Of a stretch of 64,000 nt of DNA, positions 1 through 9,100 are shown piece by piece. Position numbers and translations under genes: made by a program. Position 1 is the first letter of the stretch. Each line of letters starts with the position of its first letter. The notes under the pieces are model-generated. The model had not been told where the DNA came from, did not search any database, and saw nothing but the letters and a program-made list of their open reading frames with translations. Source of the DNA: Pseudomonas tolaasii NCPPB 2192 (lineage in GTDB: Bacteria > Pseudomonadota > Gammaproteobacteria > Pseudomonadales > Pseudomonadaceae); NCBI RefSeq assembly GCF_002813445.1, contig NZ_PHHD01000001.1:2108001-2172000 (forward strand), given 5' to 3'.

Positions 1-1349
1 CGCGTTTCGACGTGGCCTTCCACCTGCGCCACAACGGCAAGACCATCCTCAGCCTGCATGAGGCCCACGACGACGCCGCGCGCGCTCGGCGTGTGTCGGC
101 GATTTGCGGATCGGGGTTCCTGGAGCAGGCGCTGCCGATTGAAATCGAGCGCAACGGCCTGCGCCTGTGGGGCTGGGTGGGGTTGCCGACCTTTTCCCGC
201 AGCCAGGCGGACTTGCAGTATTTCTTTGTGAATGGCCGTGCGGTGCGCGACAAGCTGGTGGCTCACGCGGTGCGCCAGGCCTATCGGGACGTGCTGTTCA
301 ACGGGCGGCACCCGACATTTGTGCTGTTTTTCGAGGTCGACCCGTCGGTGGTCGACGTCAACGTGCACCCGACCAAACACGAAGTACGCTTCCGCGACGG
401 GCGCATGGTGCACGATTTCCTGTATGGCACTCTGCACCGCGCCTTGGGCGATGTGCGCCCGGACGACCAGCTTGCTGCCCCCATCGTGACCGCCGTGGTG
501 CGACCGAGTGGCCCGCAGGCGGGTGAATTTGGTCCTCAGGGCGAAATGAGCCTGGCCGCCAACCTGCTGCAATCGACGCCGCCGCAGCCTGCCTACACCG
601 CGCCGGGCTCAGGCTCGGGGGCGGGTTATCAGTATCAATACACGCCGCGCCCGCAATCGACGGTGCCGGTGGCCGAGGCCCAGGCGGCTTACCGCGAGTT
701 TTTCGCGCCGTTGTCGGGGGCTGAGCAGAATGCGCCTGTGGCGTTGCCGGAGGGTGGCGGGGACATTCCGCCGTTGGGTTACGCGCTGGCGCAGCTCAAG
801 GGCATCTATATTCTTGCGGAAAACGCCCATGGCCTGGTGTTGGTGGACATGCACGCCGCTCACGAGCGGATCATGTATGAACGCCTTAAAATCGCCATGG
901 CCAGTGAGGGCCTCAGCGGGCAGCCATTGTTGGTGCCTGAGTCCCTGGCCGTCAGCCAGCGTGAAGCTGATTGCGCAGAAGAACACCACAGTGTGTTCCA
1001 GAAACTCGGCTTCGAACTGCAGCGCCTGGGCCCTGAAACCCTGGCGATCCGCCAGATTCCGGCACTGCTCAAACAGGCCGAGGCCAACCGTCTGGTGGCC
1101 GACGTGCTGGCGGACTTGATGGAGTACGGCACCAGTGATCGGATCCAGGCGCACATCAACGAACTGCTCGGCACCATGGCCTGCCACGGCGCAATCCGCG
1201 CCAACCGCCGTCTCGCTTTGCCGGAAATGAACGGTCTGCTGCGCGACATGGAAAACACCGAACGCAGCGGGCAGTGCAACCATGGCCGGCCGACCTGGAC
1301 CCAAATGGGCCTGGACGACCTGGACAAACTGTTCCTGCGCGGTCGCTGA
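1..1349 (+). CDS. mutL: DNA mismatch repair protein MutL (3' part)
   Basis: The reading frame is open from the first bases, so the 5' end lies outside the window; about 448 residues remain. The visible part covers the end of the GHKL ATPase/transducer region (VNVHPTKHEVRF, typical of MutL), a proline/glycine-rich linker, and the C-terminal dimerisation domain. That domain carries DMHAAHERIMYE, which fits the DQHA(X)2E(X)4E endonuclease motif, plus ACHGAIRA and QCNHGRPTW. This suggests a MutL with its own nicking activity, unlike E. coli MutL. MutL links MutS mismatch recognition to strand removal. The stop codon overlaps the miaA start by one base (TGATG), indicating translational coupling. 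Confidence 0.97.
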   Translation, partial: RFDVAFHLRHNGKTILSLHEAHDDAARARRVSAICGSGFLEQALPIEIERNGLRLWGWVGLPTFSRSQADLQYFFVNGRAVRDKLVAHAVRQAYRDVLFNGRHPTFVLFFEVDPSVVDVNVHPTKHEVRFRDGRMVHDFLYGTLHRALGDVRPDDQLAAPIVTAVVRPSGPQAGEFGPQGEMSLAANLLQSTPPQPAYTAPGSGSGAGYQYQYTPRPQSTVPVAEAQAAYREFFAPLSGAEQNAPVALPEGGGDIPPLGYALAQLKGIYILAENAHGLVLVDMHAAHERIMYERLKIAMASEGLSGQPLLVPESLAVSQREADCAEEHHSVFQKLGFELQRLGPETLAIRQIPALLKQAEANRLVADVLADLMEYGTSDRIQAHINELLGTMACHGAIRANRRLALPEMNGLLRDMENTERSGQCNHGRPTWTQMGLDDLDKLFLRGR

Positions 1350-2320
1350 TGAGTGCCTTGCCCCCCGCGATTTTCCTGATGGGCCCCACGGCTGCCGGCA
1401 AGACCGACCTGGCCATCGAACTGACCAAAGTGCTGCCGTGCGAGCTGATCAGCGTCGACTCTGCCCTGGTTTACCGGGACATGGACATCGGCACGGCCAA
1501 GCCTTCGAAAGAATTGTTGGCGCAGTATCCGCACCGGTTGATCGACATCATCGACCCGTCCGAGAGCTATTCGGCGGCGGATTTTCGCACCGACGCTCTC
1601 GCTGCCATGGCCGATATCACCGCGCGGGGTAATATCCCACTGCTGGTGGGCGGCACGATGCTCTATTACAAGGCTTTGCAGGAAGGGCTGGCTGACATGC
1701 CGCCCGCCGACGCCCAGGTGCGCGCGGAGCTCGAAGAAGAGGCTGCACGCCTTGGCTGGCAAGCCTTGCACGACCAGTTGGCAGCGGTAGACCCGGTATC
1801 CGCCGCGCGCATTCATCCCAATGACCCTCAGCGCCTCACCCGCGCCCTGGAAGTCTGGCGTGTCAGCGGGCAGACCATGACTGAACATCGGCTGAAACAA
1901 AGTGCGCAAAGTGCTGACGCAGGCGCATCTGGCGCGTCACAATTGCCCTATACTGTGGCGAATCTGGCCATCGCTCCGGCAAATCGCCAGGTCCTGCATG
2001 AACGAATTGCACAAAGATTCACAATTATGTTGGAACAGGGGTTTGTGGACGAGGTCGTAGCACTGCGTTCCCGAGGTGACCTGCATTCAGGGTTGCCTTC
2101 GATACGTGCTGTTGGCTACCGCCAAGTCTGGGATCATCTGGATGGCAAGCTGACGTCAGCCGAGATGCAGGAGCGCGGCATCATCGCCACGCGCCAATTG
2201 GCGAAACGCCAGTTCACCTGGTTGCGCAGCTGGAGCGATTTGCACTGGCTGGACAGCCTGGACAGCGACAATCTGTCACGCGCCTTGAAATACTTGGGAA
2301 CGGTCTCCATATTGAGCTGA
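1349..2320 (+). CDS. miaA: tRNA dimethylallyltransferase MiaA
   Basis: The 323-residue protein transfers a dimethylallyl group from DMAPP to N6 of A37 in tRNAs reading UNN codons. The P-loop GPTAAGKT lies at residues 12-19, followed by the family motifs [16 protein letters not shown] and [10 protein letters not shown]. The C-terminal part has the conserved RAVGYRQVW and [13 protein letters not shown] segments. The ATG at 1349 is chosen because it gives the usual N-terminus just before the P-loop and overlaps the mutL stop; an upstream in-frame extension would lie inside mutL. The order mutL-miaA-hfq is conserved in gamma-proteobacteria. Confidence 0.97.
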
Positions 2321-2414
2321 GTCCTTGCAATTGCCGTCTATCCTTGGGGGTGTGACGGCCATAAGCTATCTATTTTCCGATTTTTTATTATTGATCCTTA
2401 AAGGAGTGCGGCAC

Positions 2415-2675
2415 ATGTCAAAAGGGCATTCGCTACAAGACCCTTACTTGAATACTTTACGTAAAGAGAAAGTTGGGGTTTCCATCTATCTGGTCAACGG
2501 CATCAAGCTGCAAGGCACGATCGAGTCGTTCGACCAGTTCGTGATCCTGCTGAAAAACACCGTCAGCCAGATGGTTTACAAGCACGCTATCTCGACAGTC
2601 GTTCCAGTCCGTCCAATCCGCCTGCCAAGCGCAGCCGGTGATGATGCAGCTGACGCTGAGCCAGGTAACGCCTGA
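2415..2675 (+). CDS. hfq: RNA chaperone Hfq
   Basis: The 86-residue Sm-like protein forms hexameric rings that help small RNAs and, in Pseudomonas, Crc act on target mRNAs. It starts [20 protein letters not shown] and carries the Sm1 region ([19 protein letters not shown]) and the Sm2 core with YKHAIS. The C-terminal tail is short and acidic/alanine-rich, as in other pseudomonads and unlike the long E. coli tail. The ATG at 2415 follows a purine-rich AAAGGAG at 2400-2405. The 94-bp gap after miaA could hold an hfq promoter, but I see no convincing hexamers. Confidence 0.97.
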
Positions 2676-2687
2676 TAGGAGTCTCCT

Positions 2688-3989
2688 TTGTTCTTTGAGC
2701 GCCACGGTGGTGGTGAGCGGGTCATTCTCGTTCACTTGGATGGACAGGACCCTGAGGCGCGCGAAGATCCGCAGGAGTTTCAGGAGTTGGCAAATTCGGC
2801 CGGCGCCGAGACCGTTGCGTTTTTTAACGTGCCGCGTCATCGGCCAACCGCCAAATTCCTGATTGGCAGCGGCAAGGTCGAGGAACTGCGCGACCTGGTT
2901 CACGCCGAAGAAGCCGATCTGGTGATCTTCAATCACGTCCTCACGCCCAGTCAGGAACGTAACCTCGAACGTGTTTTCGAGTGTCGCGTGATCGACCGTA
3001 CCGGCCTGATTCTCGATATTTTCGCCCAACGCGCCCGCACCCATGAAGGCAAGCTCCAGGTTGAACTGGCCCAGCTTGACCACATGAGCACGCGGCTGGT
3101 TCGCGGCTGGACTCACCTTGAACGTCAGGGTGGCGGTATCGGCATGCGTGGCCCGGGTGAAACCCAGTTGGAAACTGACCGTCGACTGCTGCGGGTCCGC
3201 CTGCGCCAGATCAAGGGCCGTCTGGAGAAAGTCCGCAGCCAGCGCGAGCAATCGCGTCGCGGCCGTTCCCGTGCGGATATCCCGACCGTGTCCCTGGTGG
3301 GCTATACCAACGCCGGCAAATCCACGCTGTTCAACAACGTGACCAAGTCCGACGTGTATGCGGCCGACCAACTGTTCGCCACCCTCGACCCGACCCTGCG
3401 CCGTCTGGATCTTGACGACTTGGGGCCGATTGTCCTGGCTGATACCGTGGGTTTCATTCGTCATCTGCCCCACAAGCTGGTCGAAGCATTTCGGTCTACG
3501 CTCGAAGAGTCGAGCAATTCCGACTTGCTGTTGCACGTGATCGATGCGGCCGAACCGGATCGTATGTTGCAGATCGAGCAGGTGATGCTGGTGCTGGGCG
3601 AGATCGGTGCCCAGGACTTGCCGATCCTGGAGGTCTATAACAAACTCGATTTGCTTGAAGGCGTCGAGCCGCAAATCCAGCGCAACGAAGACGGCAAGCC
3701 CCAGCGGGTCTGGCTGTCGGCGCGGGATGGCAGTGGCCTGGAATTGCTCGAACAAGCCATTGCCGAGTTGTTGGGCAGCGATTTGTTTGTCGGCACCTTG
3801 CGCTTGCCGCAGCGTTTTGCTCGACTGCGTGCACAGTTTTTCGAGTTGGGCGCGGTACAGAAAGAAGAATACGACGAAGAAGGTGTCAGCTTGCTGGCCG
3901 TTCGATTGCCGCGCTCGGAGCTGAATCGGCTGGTCAGCCGTGAAGGTGTGGTACCGACAGAGTTCATCGAACAACACACTTTGCAATAA
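2688..3989 (+). CDS. hflX: Ribosome-associated GTPase HflX
   Basis: The 433-residue GTPase of the Obg-HflX group splits stalled 70S ribosomes, notably after heat stress. An N-terminal HflX subdomain (residues 1-195) contains the conserved glycine-rich stretch GGGIGMRGPGETQLE. It is followed by the G domain with P-loop GYTNAGKS (205-212), DTVGF and NKLD. A TTG start at 2688 is chosen because TAGGAG lies just upstream and MFFERHGGGERVILVHL is the usual Pseudomonas N-terminus; no nearby ATG fits. It lies 12 bp after hfq and is probably co-transcribed. Confidence 0.95.
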   Translation: MFFERHGGGERVILVHLDGQDPEAREDPQEFQELANSAGAETVAFFNVPRHRPTAKFLIGSGKVEELRDLVHAEEADLVIFNHVLTPSQERNLERVFECRVIDRTGLILDIFAQRARTHEGKLQVELAQLDHMSTRLVRGWTHLERQGGGIGMRGPGETQLETDRRLLRVRLRQIKGRLEKVRSQREQSRRGRSRADIPTVSLVGYTNAGKSTLFNNVTKSDVYAADQLFATLDPTLRRLDLDDLGPIVLADTVGFIRHLPHKLVEAFRSTLEESSNSDLLLHVIDAAEPDRMLQIEQVMLVLGEIGAQDLPILEVYNKLDLLEGVEPQIQRNEDGKPQRVWLSARDGSGLELLEQAIAELLGSDLFVGTLRLPQRFARLRAQFFELGAVQKEEYDEEGVSLLAVRLPRSELNRLVSREGVVPTEFIEQHTLQ

Positions 3990-4085
3990 AAGCCTCTGAA
4001 AGCGGTTGTGCCGCAGTAGCAGGCATTCTGTAGCATTGGTCGGCGCGCCGTGGGTGCGTCTTTGCTTTATCAGATGGAGAGCGCT

Positions 4086-5261
4086 ATGGCTTGGAATGAG
4101 CCGGGTGGCAACTCGAATAATCAGGATCCTTGGGGTGGTAAGCGCCGCAATAACGGCGACCGCAAGGGGCCGCCGGATCTCGACGAGGCCTTCCGAAAGC
4201 TGCAGGAAAGCCTGAATGGGTTGTTCGGTGGTGGGAAAAAACGTGGTGGTGACGACGGCGGTCGCACAAGCAAGGGCGGTGGCTATGGCCTGCTGGGCCT
4301 GGGTCTTGTCGTGCTGGCGGCCGTTTGGCTGTACAGCGCCGTTTATGTAGTCGACGAGCAGGAGCAGGCCGTGGTGCTTCGCTTCGGCAAGTACTACGAG
4401 ACGGTCGGACCAGGCCTGAACATCTACTTCCCGCCGATCGATAAGAAGTACATGGAGAACGTCACGCGTGAGCGTGCCTACACCAAGCAGGGCCAGATGC
4501 TGACCGAAGACGAGAACATCGTCGAAGTGCCGCTGACCGTGCAGTACAAGATCAGCAACCTGCAGGACTTCGTGCTGAACGTCGATCAGCCTGAAATCAG
4601 CCTGCAACACGCCACCGAAAGCGCCCTGCGCCACGTCGTCGGTTCTACCGCGATGGACCAGGTGCTGACCGAAGGTCGTGAGTTGATGGCCCGCGAGATC
4701 AAGGAGCGCCTGCAACGGTTCCTCGATACCTATCGCACCGGTATTACCGTGACCCAGGTGAACGTACAGAGCGCAGCGGCACCGCGTGAAGTGCAGGAAG
4801 CCTTTGACGACGTGATCCGTGCCCGTGAAGACGAGCAGCGTTCGCGCAACCAGGCTGAAACCTATGCCAACGGCGTCGTGCCGGAAGCCCGTGGTCAGGC
4901 CCAGCGTATCCTCGAGGATGCCAACGGTTACCGCGACGAAGTGGTCTCCCGCGCCAAGGGTGAGGCGGATCGCTTTACCAAGCTGGTCGCCGAGTACCGC
5001 AAGGCACCTGAAGTGACCCGCGAGCGTCTGTACCTGGACACCATGCAGGAAGTCTTCAGCAACACCAGCAAGGTGCTCGTGACCGGCAGCAAAGGTGGGC
5101 AGAACAACCTGCTGTACCTGCCGCTGGACAAGATGATCGAAGGTGGTCGCAGCGGTACCAGTACGCCGTCCACCAGTTCGAATGCCGCTGCCAATGAAGC
5201 GAGCGCCCGTGCGGCCGCTGACTTGCTGCAACAGCAAACACGTACCAGGGAGAGTCGTTGA
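4086..5261 (+). CDS. hflK: FtsH protease modulator HflK
   Basis: The 391-residue SPFH/prohibitin-family membrane protein pairs with HflC to form a periplasmic cage around FtsH and restrain its proteolysis. The N-terminus is glycine/asparagine-rich and cytoplasmic (residues 1-65). One membrane helix follows at about 67-88, then the SPFH domain (about 90-280), a charged coiled-coil region and a Ser/Thr/Ala-rich tail. The ATG at 4086 gives the usual MAWNEPGG start and follows GGAGAG. The stop overlaps the hflC start (TGATG), fitting equimolar synthesis. Confidence 0.96.
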   Translation: MAWNEPGGNSNNQDPWGGKRRNNGDRKGPPDLDEAFRKLQESLNGLFGGGKKRGGDDGGRTSKGGGYGLLGLGLVVLAAVWLYSAVYVVDEQEQAVVLRFGKYYETVGPGLNIYFPPIDKKYMENVTRERAYTKQGQMLTEDENIVEVPLTVQYKISNLQDFVLNVDQPEISLQHATESALRHVVGSTAMDQVLTEGRELMAREIKERLQRFLDTYRTGITVTQVNVQSAAAPREVQEAFDDVIRAREDEQRSRNQAETYANGVVPEARGQAQRILEDANGYRDEVVSRAKGEADRFTKLVAEYRKAPEVTRERLYLDTMQEVFSNTSKVLVTGSKGGQNNLLYLPLDKMIEGGRSGTSTPSTSSNAAANEASARAAADLLQQQTRTRESR

Positions 5262-6127
5262 TGAGCAATAAATCGCTGACAGCCCTGATTGTGGGTGTCG
5301 TCGTGGTCATCGCTGCCTGGAACTGCTTCTACATCGTGTCTCAGACCGAGCGCGCGGTGTTGCTGCAATTCGGTCGTGTGGTGCAGGCGGATGTCCAGCC
5401 GGGCTTGCATGTGAAGGTCCCCTACGTGAACCAGGTGCGCAAGTTCGACGGCCGCCTGATGACCCTGGACGCACCGACACAGCGTTTCCTGACCCTGGAA
5501 AAGAAAGCCGTGATGGTTGACGCCTACGCCAAGTGGCGCGTCAAGGATGCCGAGCGCTTCTACACCGCGACCTCCGGCCTCAAGCAGATTGCTGACGAGC
5601 GTCTGTCGCGCCGTCTGGAATCGGGCCTGCGTGACCAGTTTGGTAAGCGCACCCTGCACGAGGTGGTCTCCGGTGAGCGCGACGCGTTGATGGCTGACAT
5701 CACGCGCTCGCTGAATGGGATGGCGGAGAAAGAGCTGGGCATCGAAGTGATCGATGTTCGGGTCAAGGCCATCGACCTGCCGAAGGAAGTGAACCGCAGC
5801 GTGTTCGAGCGTATGAGCACCGAGCGTGAGCGTGAAGCCCGCGAGCACCGCGCCAAGGGTAACGAGTTGGCTGAAGGTATCCGTGCGGATGCCGACCGTC
5901 AGCGCCGTGTACTGCTGGCCGAAGCCTACCGCGAGTCTGAAGAGGCGCGAGGTGATGGTGATGCTCAGGCCGCGGCGATCTACGCCAAGGCTTACGGCCA
6001 GGACCAGGAGTTCTACGCGTTCTACCGTAGCCTGCGTGCCTACCGTGAAAGCTTCGCGAACAAAACCGACGTCATGGTGCTGGACCCAAGCAGCGATTTC
6101 TTTCGCTACCTGGAAAAAGCCAAGTAA
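5261..6127 (+). CDS. hflC: FtsH protease modulator HflC
   Basis: The 288-residue partner of HflK has an N-terminal signal-anchor helix at about residues 6-24, an SPFH domain (FGRVVQADVQPGLHVKVPYV onwards) and a charged, alanine- and glutamate-rich coiled coil (REREAREHRAKGNELAEGI). The ATG at 5261 overlaps the hflK stop; a TTG one codon upstream is possible but less likely. It is the last gene before a hairpin terminator at 6215-6237, so hfq-hflX-hflK-hflC probably form one transcript end. Confidence 0.96.
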   Translation: MSNKSLTALIVGVVVVIAAWNCFYIVSQTERAVLLQFGRVVQADVQPGLHVKVPYVNQVRKFDGRLMTLDAPTQRFLTLEKKAVMVDAYAKWRVKDAERFYTATSGLKQIADERLSRRLESGLRDQFGKRTLHEVVSGERDALMADITRSLNGMAEKELGIEVIDVRVKAIDLPKEVNRSVFERMSTEREREAREHRAKGNELAEGIRADADRQRRVLLAEAYRESEEARGDGDAQAAAIYAKAYGQDQEFYAFYRSLRAYRESFANKTDVMVLDPSSDFFRYLEKAK

Positions 6128-6429
6128 CAGCCTGTGACTTCAAGGCACACTCCGTCGGGCGGCTAAAACGCCTGGCGGGGTGATCCTTTCAGAAAACGGG
6201 TGTATGATGCGGCAGCCGGGAAATTCCCGGCTTTTTTGCGTCTGCATGTTTGATTGTTGTTATACGCCGCAGACGCCACAGATTTTTCGAGGAAAGTGCC
6301 CGACGAGGCCGCTGGCAGGCCATTTCGTCACGTCGTTCTTGCGCGTTGTTTATGCAGGGGCCGGGTATTTTCTGCTTCACTCAAGGCTCGGCCGAGGGCT
6401 GGCCGCCCGGATCATAGGGGATTGGCGTA
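6128..6429. other. Intergenic region hflC-hisZ
   Basis: The 302-bp gap contains the hflC terminator (6215-6237). The remaining 190 bp before hisZ presumably hold the hisZ promoter and leader. I see no consensus sigma-70 hexamer pair, no small ORF with a good ribosome site, and no RNA gene. TATGAT at 6203-6208 resembles a -10 box but lies directly before the terminator hairpin. Confidence 0.6.
6215..6237 (+). terminator. Rho-independent terminator after hflC
   Basis: GCCGGG / CCCGGC arms (6215-6220 and 6226-6231) around an A/T loop are followed by six T residues (6232-6237). Confidence 0.8.
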
Positions 6430-7617
6430 ATGGCAACGGTAGACCGCTGGCTGCTGCCAGATGGCATCGAAGAAGTACTGCCACCGGAAGCTGCGCGCAT
6501 TGAAGTCGCGCGCCGTCAGGTGTTGGATCTGTTCCAGAGCTGGGGTTACGAGTTTGTCGTGACTCCCCATATCGAGTACCTGGAATCCCTGCTGACCGGC
6601 GCGGGCCAGGACCTGGATCTGCGCACCTTCAAGGTCATCGACCCGCAATCGGGCCGGCAAATGGGCTTTCGTGCCGACATCACGCCGCAAGTGGCGCGTA
6701 TCGACGCACACACCCTGCGCCGTGAAGGCCCTAGCCGCTTGTGCTACGCCGGCAGTGTGCTGCATGCCCAGCCGCGCGCCTTGTCGTCGTCCCGCAGCCC
6801 CATTCAGTTGGGCGCCGAGTTGTACGGCGACGCCAGCCCAAGCAGCGACGTTGAAGTGATCAGCTTGATGCTGGCCATGCTGCAACTGGCTGACGTGCCG
6901 GATGTGCACATGGACCTCGGTCATGTCGGCATCTACCGCGGCCTGGCCCGTGCGGCTGGTTTGTCGGGTGAAGTGGAGCAGCAGTTGTTCGATGCCCTGC
7001 AACGCAAGGCAATCGACGAGGTCATCGCGCTGACCGCTGGCGTGCCTGCCGATCTGGCCGACATGCTGCGCGCACTGGTGAACCTGTGCGGTGGCCGTGA
7101 AGTGCTGGTGGCTGCGCGTGAGCGCCTGGCCAATGCGCCGGCCCCGGTACTGGCTGCACTGGACGATGTGCTGGCGATTGCCGAGCAGTTGTCGGCGCGC
7201 TTCCCGGAGCTGCCGCTGTACTTCGACCTGGGTGAATTGCGCGGTTACCACTACCACACCGGTGTGGTGTTCGCGGTGTTTGTACCGGGTGTTGGCCAGG
7301 CCATCGCCCAGGGCGGTCGTTATGACGATATCGGCGCCGATTTCGGGCGCGCACGTCCGGCGACCGGCTTTTCCACCGATTTGAAAACCCTGGTGACCCT
7401 GGGGCGTGCTGAGGTCGAGCTGCCGTCTGGTGGCATCTGGATGCCCGACAGTACGGACGCGGCACTCTGGCAGCAGGTTTGCCAGTTGCGCAGTGAGGGT
7501 CAGCGTGTCGTCCAGGCGTTGCCTGGGCAGCCATTGGCCGCCGCCCGTGAAGCGGACTGCGACCGGCAATTGATTCTGCAGAACGGGCTTTGGCAAGTAT
7601 CGCCACTGGCTTCTTGA
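6430..7617 (+). CDS. hisZ: ATP phosphoribosyltransferase regulatory subunit HisZ
   Basis: The 395-residue protein is a paralogue of histidyl-tRNA synthetase without aminoacylation activity. It pairs with the short-form HisG to make the first enzyme of histidine biosynthesis allosterically competent. The class II synthetase fold is visible (WGYEFVVTPHIEYLESL, GFRADITPQVARIDAH, RGYHYHTGVVFAVF, GGRYDDIGADFGRARPATGFS). The anticodon-binding domain of true HisRS is missing, as expected. It starts MATVDRWLLPDGIEEVLPPEA, the usual HisZ start. purA follows after 54 bp, and the two are probably transcribed together. Confidence 0.95.
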   Translation: MATVDRWLLPDGIEEVLPPEAARIEVARRQVLDLFQSWGYEFVVTPHIEYLESLLTGAGQDLDLRTFKVIDPQSGRQMGFRADITPQVARIDAHTLRREGPSRLCYAGSVLHAQPRALSSSRSPIQLGAELYGDASPSSDVEVISLMLAMLQLADVPDVHMDLGHVGIYRGLARAAGLSGEVEQQLFDALQRKAIDEVIALTAGVPADLADMLRALVNLCGGREVLVAARERLANAPAPVLAALDDVLAIAEQLSARFPELPLYFDLGELRGYHYHTGVVFAVFVPGVGQAIAQGGRYDDIGADFGRARPATGFSTDLKTLVTLGRAEVELPSGGIWMPDSTDAALWQQVCQLRSEGQRVVQALPGQPLAAAREADCDRQLILQNGLWQVSPLAS

Positions 7618-7671
7618 GTTTTCCTGCCGGCCATCGCCGGCACCAAGTTTGCGCGAATGAGGACAAGTGTT

Positions 7672-8961
7672 ATGGGTAAGAATGTCGTAGTCCTGGGCAC
7701 CCAATGGGGTGATGAGGGCAAAGGCAAGATCGTTGATCTGCTGACCGAACATGCCGCCGCCGTAGTGCGCTACCAAGGTGGCCACAACGCTGGCCACACC
7801 CTGGTCATCGATGGCGAAAAAACCGTCTTGCACCTGATCCCGTCGGGCGTGCTGCGCGAAGGCGTGCAGTGCCTGATCGGCAACGGCGTAGTGGTTGCAC
7901 CTGATGCACTGCTGCGTGAGATCACCAAGCTGGAAGAGAAAGGCGTACCGGTGCGCGAGCGCCTGCGTATCAGCCCGTCCTGCCCGCTGATCCTGTCCTT
8001 CCACGTCGCGCTGGACCAGGCCCGTGAAAAGGCCCGTGGCGAGCTGAAGATCGGCACCACCGGTCGTGGCATCGGCCCGGCTTACGAAGACAAGGTTGCC
8101 CGTCGTGGCCTGCGTGTGGGCGACCTGCTCAACATGCCGCGCTTTGAAGACAAGCTGCGTGAGCTGGTGGATTACCACAACTTCATGCTGGTCGGTTACT
8201 ACAAAGAGCCGGCCATCGAGTTTGAAAAGACCCTGGCCGAGTGCAAGGAATACGCCGAGCTGCTCAAGCCGCTGATGCTGGACGTGACTGCCGAGCTGCA
8301 CGACCTGCGTCGCGCCGGCAAAGACATCATGTTCGAAGGCGCCCAAGGCTCCCTGCTGGACATCGACCACGGCACCTACCCGTACGTGACCAGCTCCAAC
8401 ACCACTGCTGGCGGCGTTGCCACCGGTTCCGGCGTTGGCCCGATGTTTCTGGACTACATCCTGGGCATCACCAAGGCTTACACCACGCGCGTAGGTTCGG
8501 GCCCATTCCCGACCGAGCTGTTCGACGAAGTCGGCGCTCACCTGGCCAAGCAAGGTCACGAGTTCGGCGCTACCACCGGCCGTGCGCGTCGTTGCGGCTG
8601 GTTCGACGCGGTTATCCTGCGTCGCGCTATCGATGTGAACAGCATCTCGGGCATCTGCCTGACCAAGCTGGACGTGCTCGACGGCCTGGAAACCATCAAC
8701 ATCTGCATCGGCTACAAAGATGCGCAAGGTAAAGATGTGGCCCCGACCGACGCAGACAGCTACGTAGGCCTGCAGCCAGTGTACGAAGAAGTGCCGGGCT
8801 GGACCGAATCGACCGTGGGTGCCAAAACCCTGGAAGAGCTGCCAGCCAACGCCCGTGCTTACATCAAGCGTGTGGAAGAGCTGATCGGCGCGCCAATCGA
8901 CATTATTTCGACGGGCCCTGACCGCAACGAGACCATCGTTCTGCGTCACCCGTTCGCTTAA
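7672..8961 (+). CDS. purA: Adenylosuccinate synthetase PurA
   Basis: The 429-residue enzyme joins IMP and aspartate using GTP to form adenylosuccinate, the first committed step to AMP. The N-terminal GTP-binding WGDEGKGKIVD is at about residues 12-22. Further family signatures are the GTTGRGIGPAYEDK loop, FEGAQGSLLDIDHGTYPYVTSSN, and the C-terminal STGPDRNETI. The ATG at 7672 gives MGKNVVVLGTQWGDEG; an upstream in-frame codon would add five unusual residues. A strong UUCG-loop terminator follows at 8983-9008. Confidence 0.98.
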   Translation: MGKNVVVLGTQWGDEGKGKIVDLLTEHAAAVVRYQGGHNAGHTLVIDGEKTVLHLIPSGVLREGVQCLIGNGVVVAPDALLREITKLEEKGVPVRERLRISPSCPLILSFHVALDQAREKARGELKIGTTGRGIGPAYEDKVARRGLRVGDLLNMPRFEDKLRELVDYHNFMLVGYYKEPAIEFEKTLAECKEYAELLKPLMLDVTAELHDLRRAGKDIMFEGAQGSLLDIDHGTYPYVTSSNTTAGGVATGSGVGPMFLDYILGITKAYTTRVGSGPFPTELFDEVGAHLAKQGHEFGATTGRARRCGWFDAVILRRAIDVNSISGICLTKLDVLDGLETINICIGYKDAQGKDVAPTDADSYVGLQPVYEEVPGWTESTVGAKTLEELPANARAYIKRVEELIGAPIDIISTGPDRNETIVLRHPFA

Positions 8962-8982
8962 TAAGCTGTTGATGTAGAAAGC

Positions 8983-9008
8983 AAAGGGCTCCTTCGGGAG
9001 CCCTTTTT
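8983..9008 (+). terminator. Rho-independent terminator after purA
   Basis: Ten-base-pair arms AAAGGGCTCC and GGAGCCCTTT (8983-8992, 8997-9006) are closed by a TTCG tetraloop and end in a T run. Confidence 0.9.
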
Positions 9009-9100
9009 CGTTTCCGGCTGGCAAACGGCACGACCCTTGCTATGGTTCTTTCTTTCGCGGTGCTAGCAATTTAATGGCACCCGTGGTGGAGGGATTCATA

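Noticed and set aside
2457..5237. A 926-codon open frame on the minus strand
   Set aside because: It is antisense to hfq, hflX and hflK, all clearly real; long antisense frames are common in high-GC genomes, and the translation is rich in Gln/His/Leu with no family motif.
6203..6208. TATGAT as a -10 box for hisZ
   Set aside because: It has no -35 partner and lies directly before a terminator hairpin.
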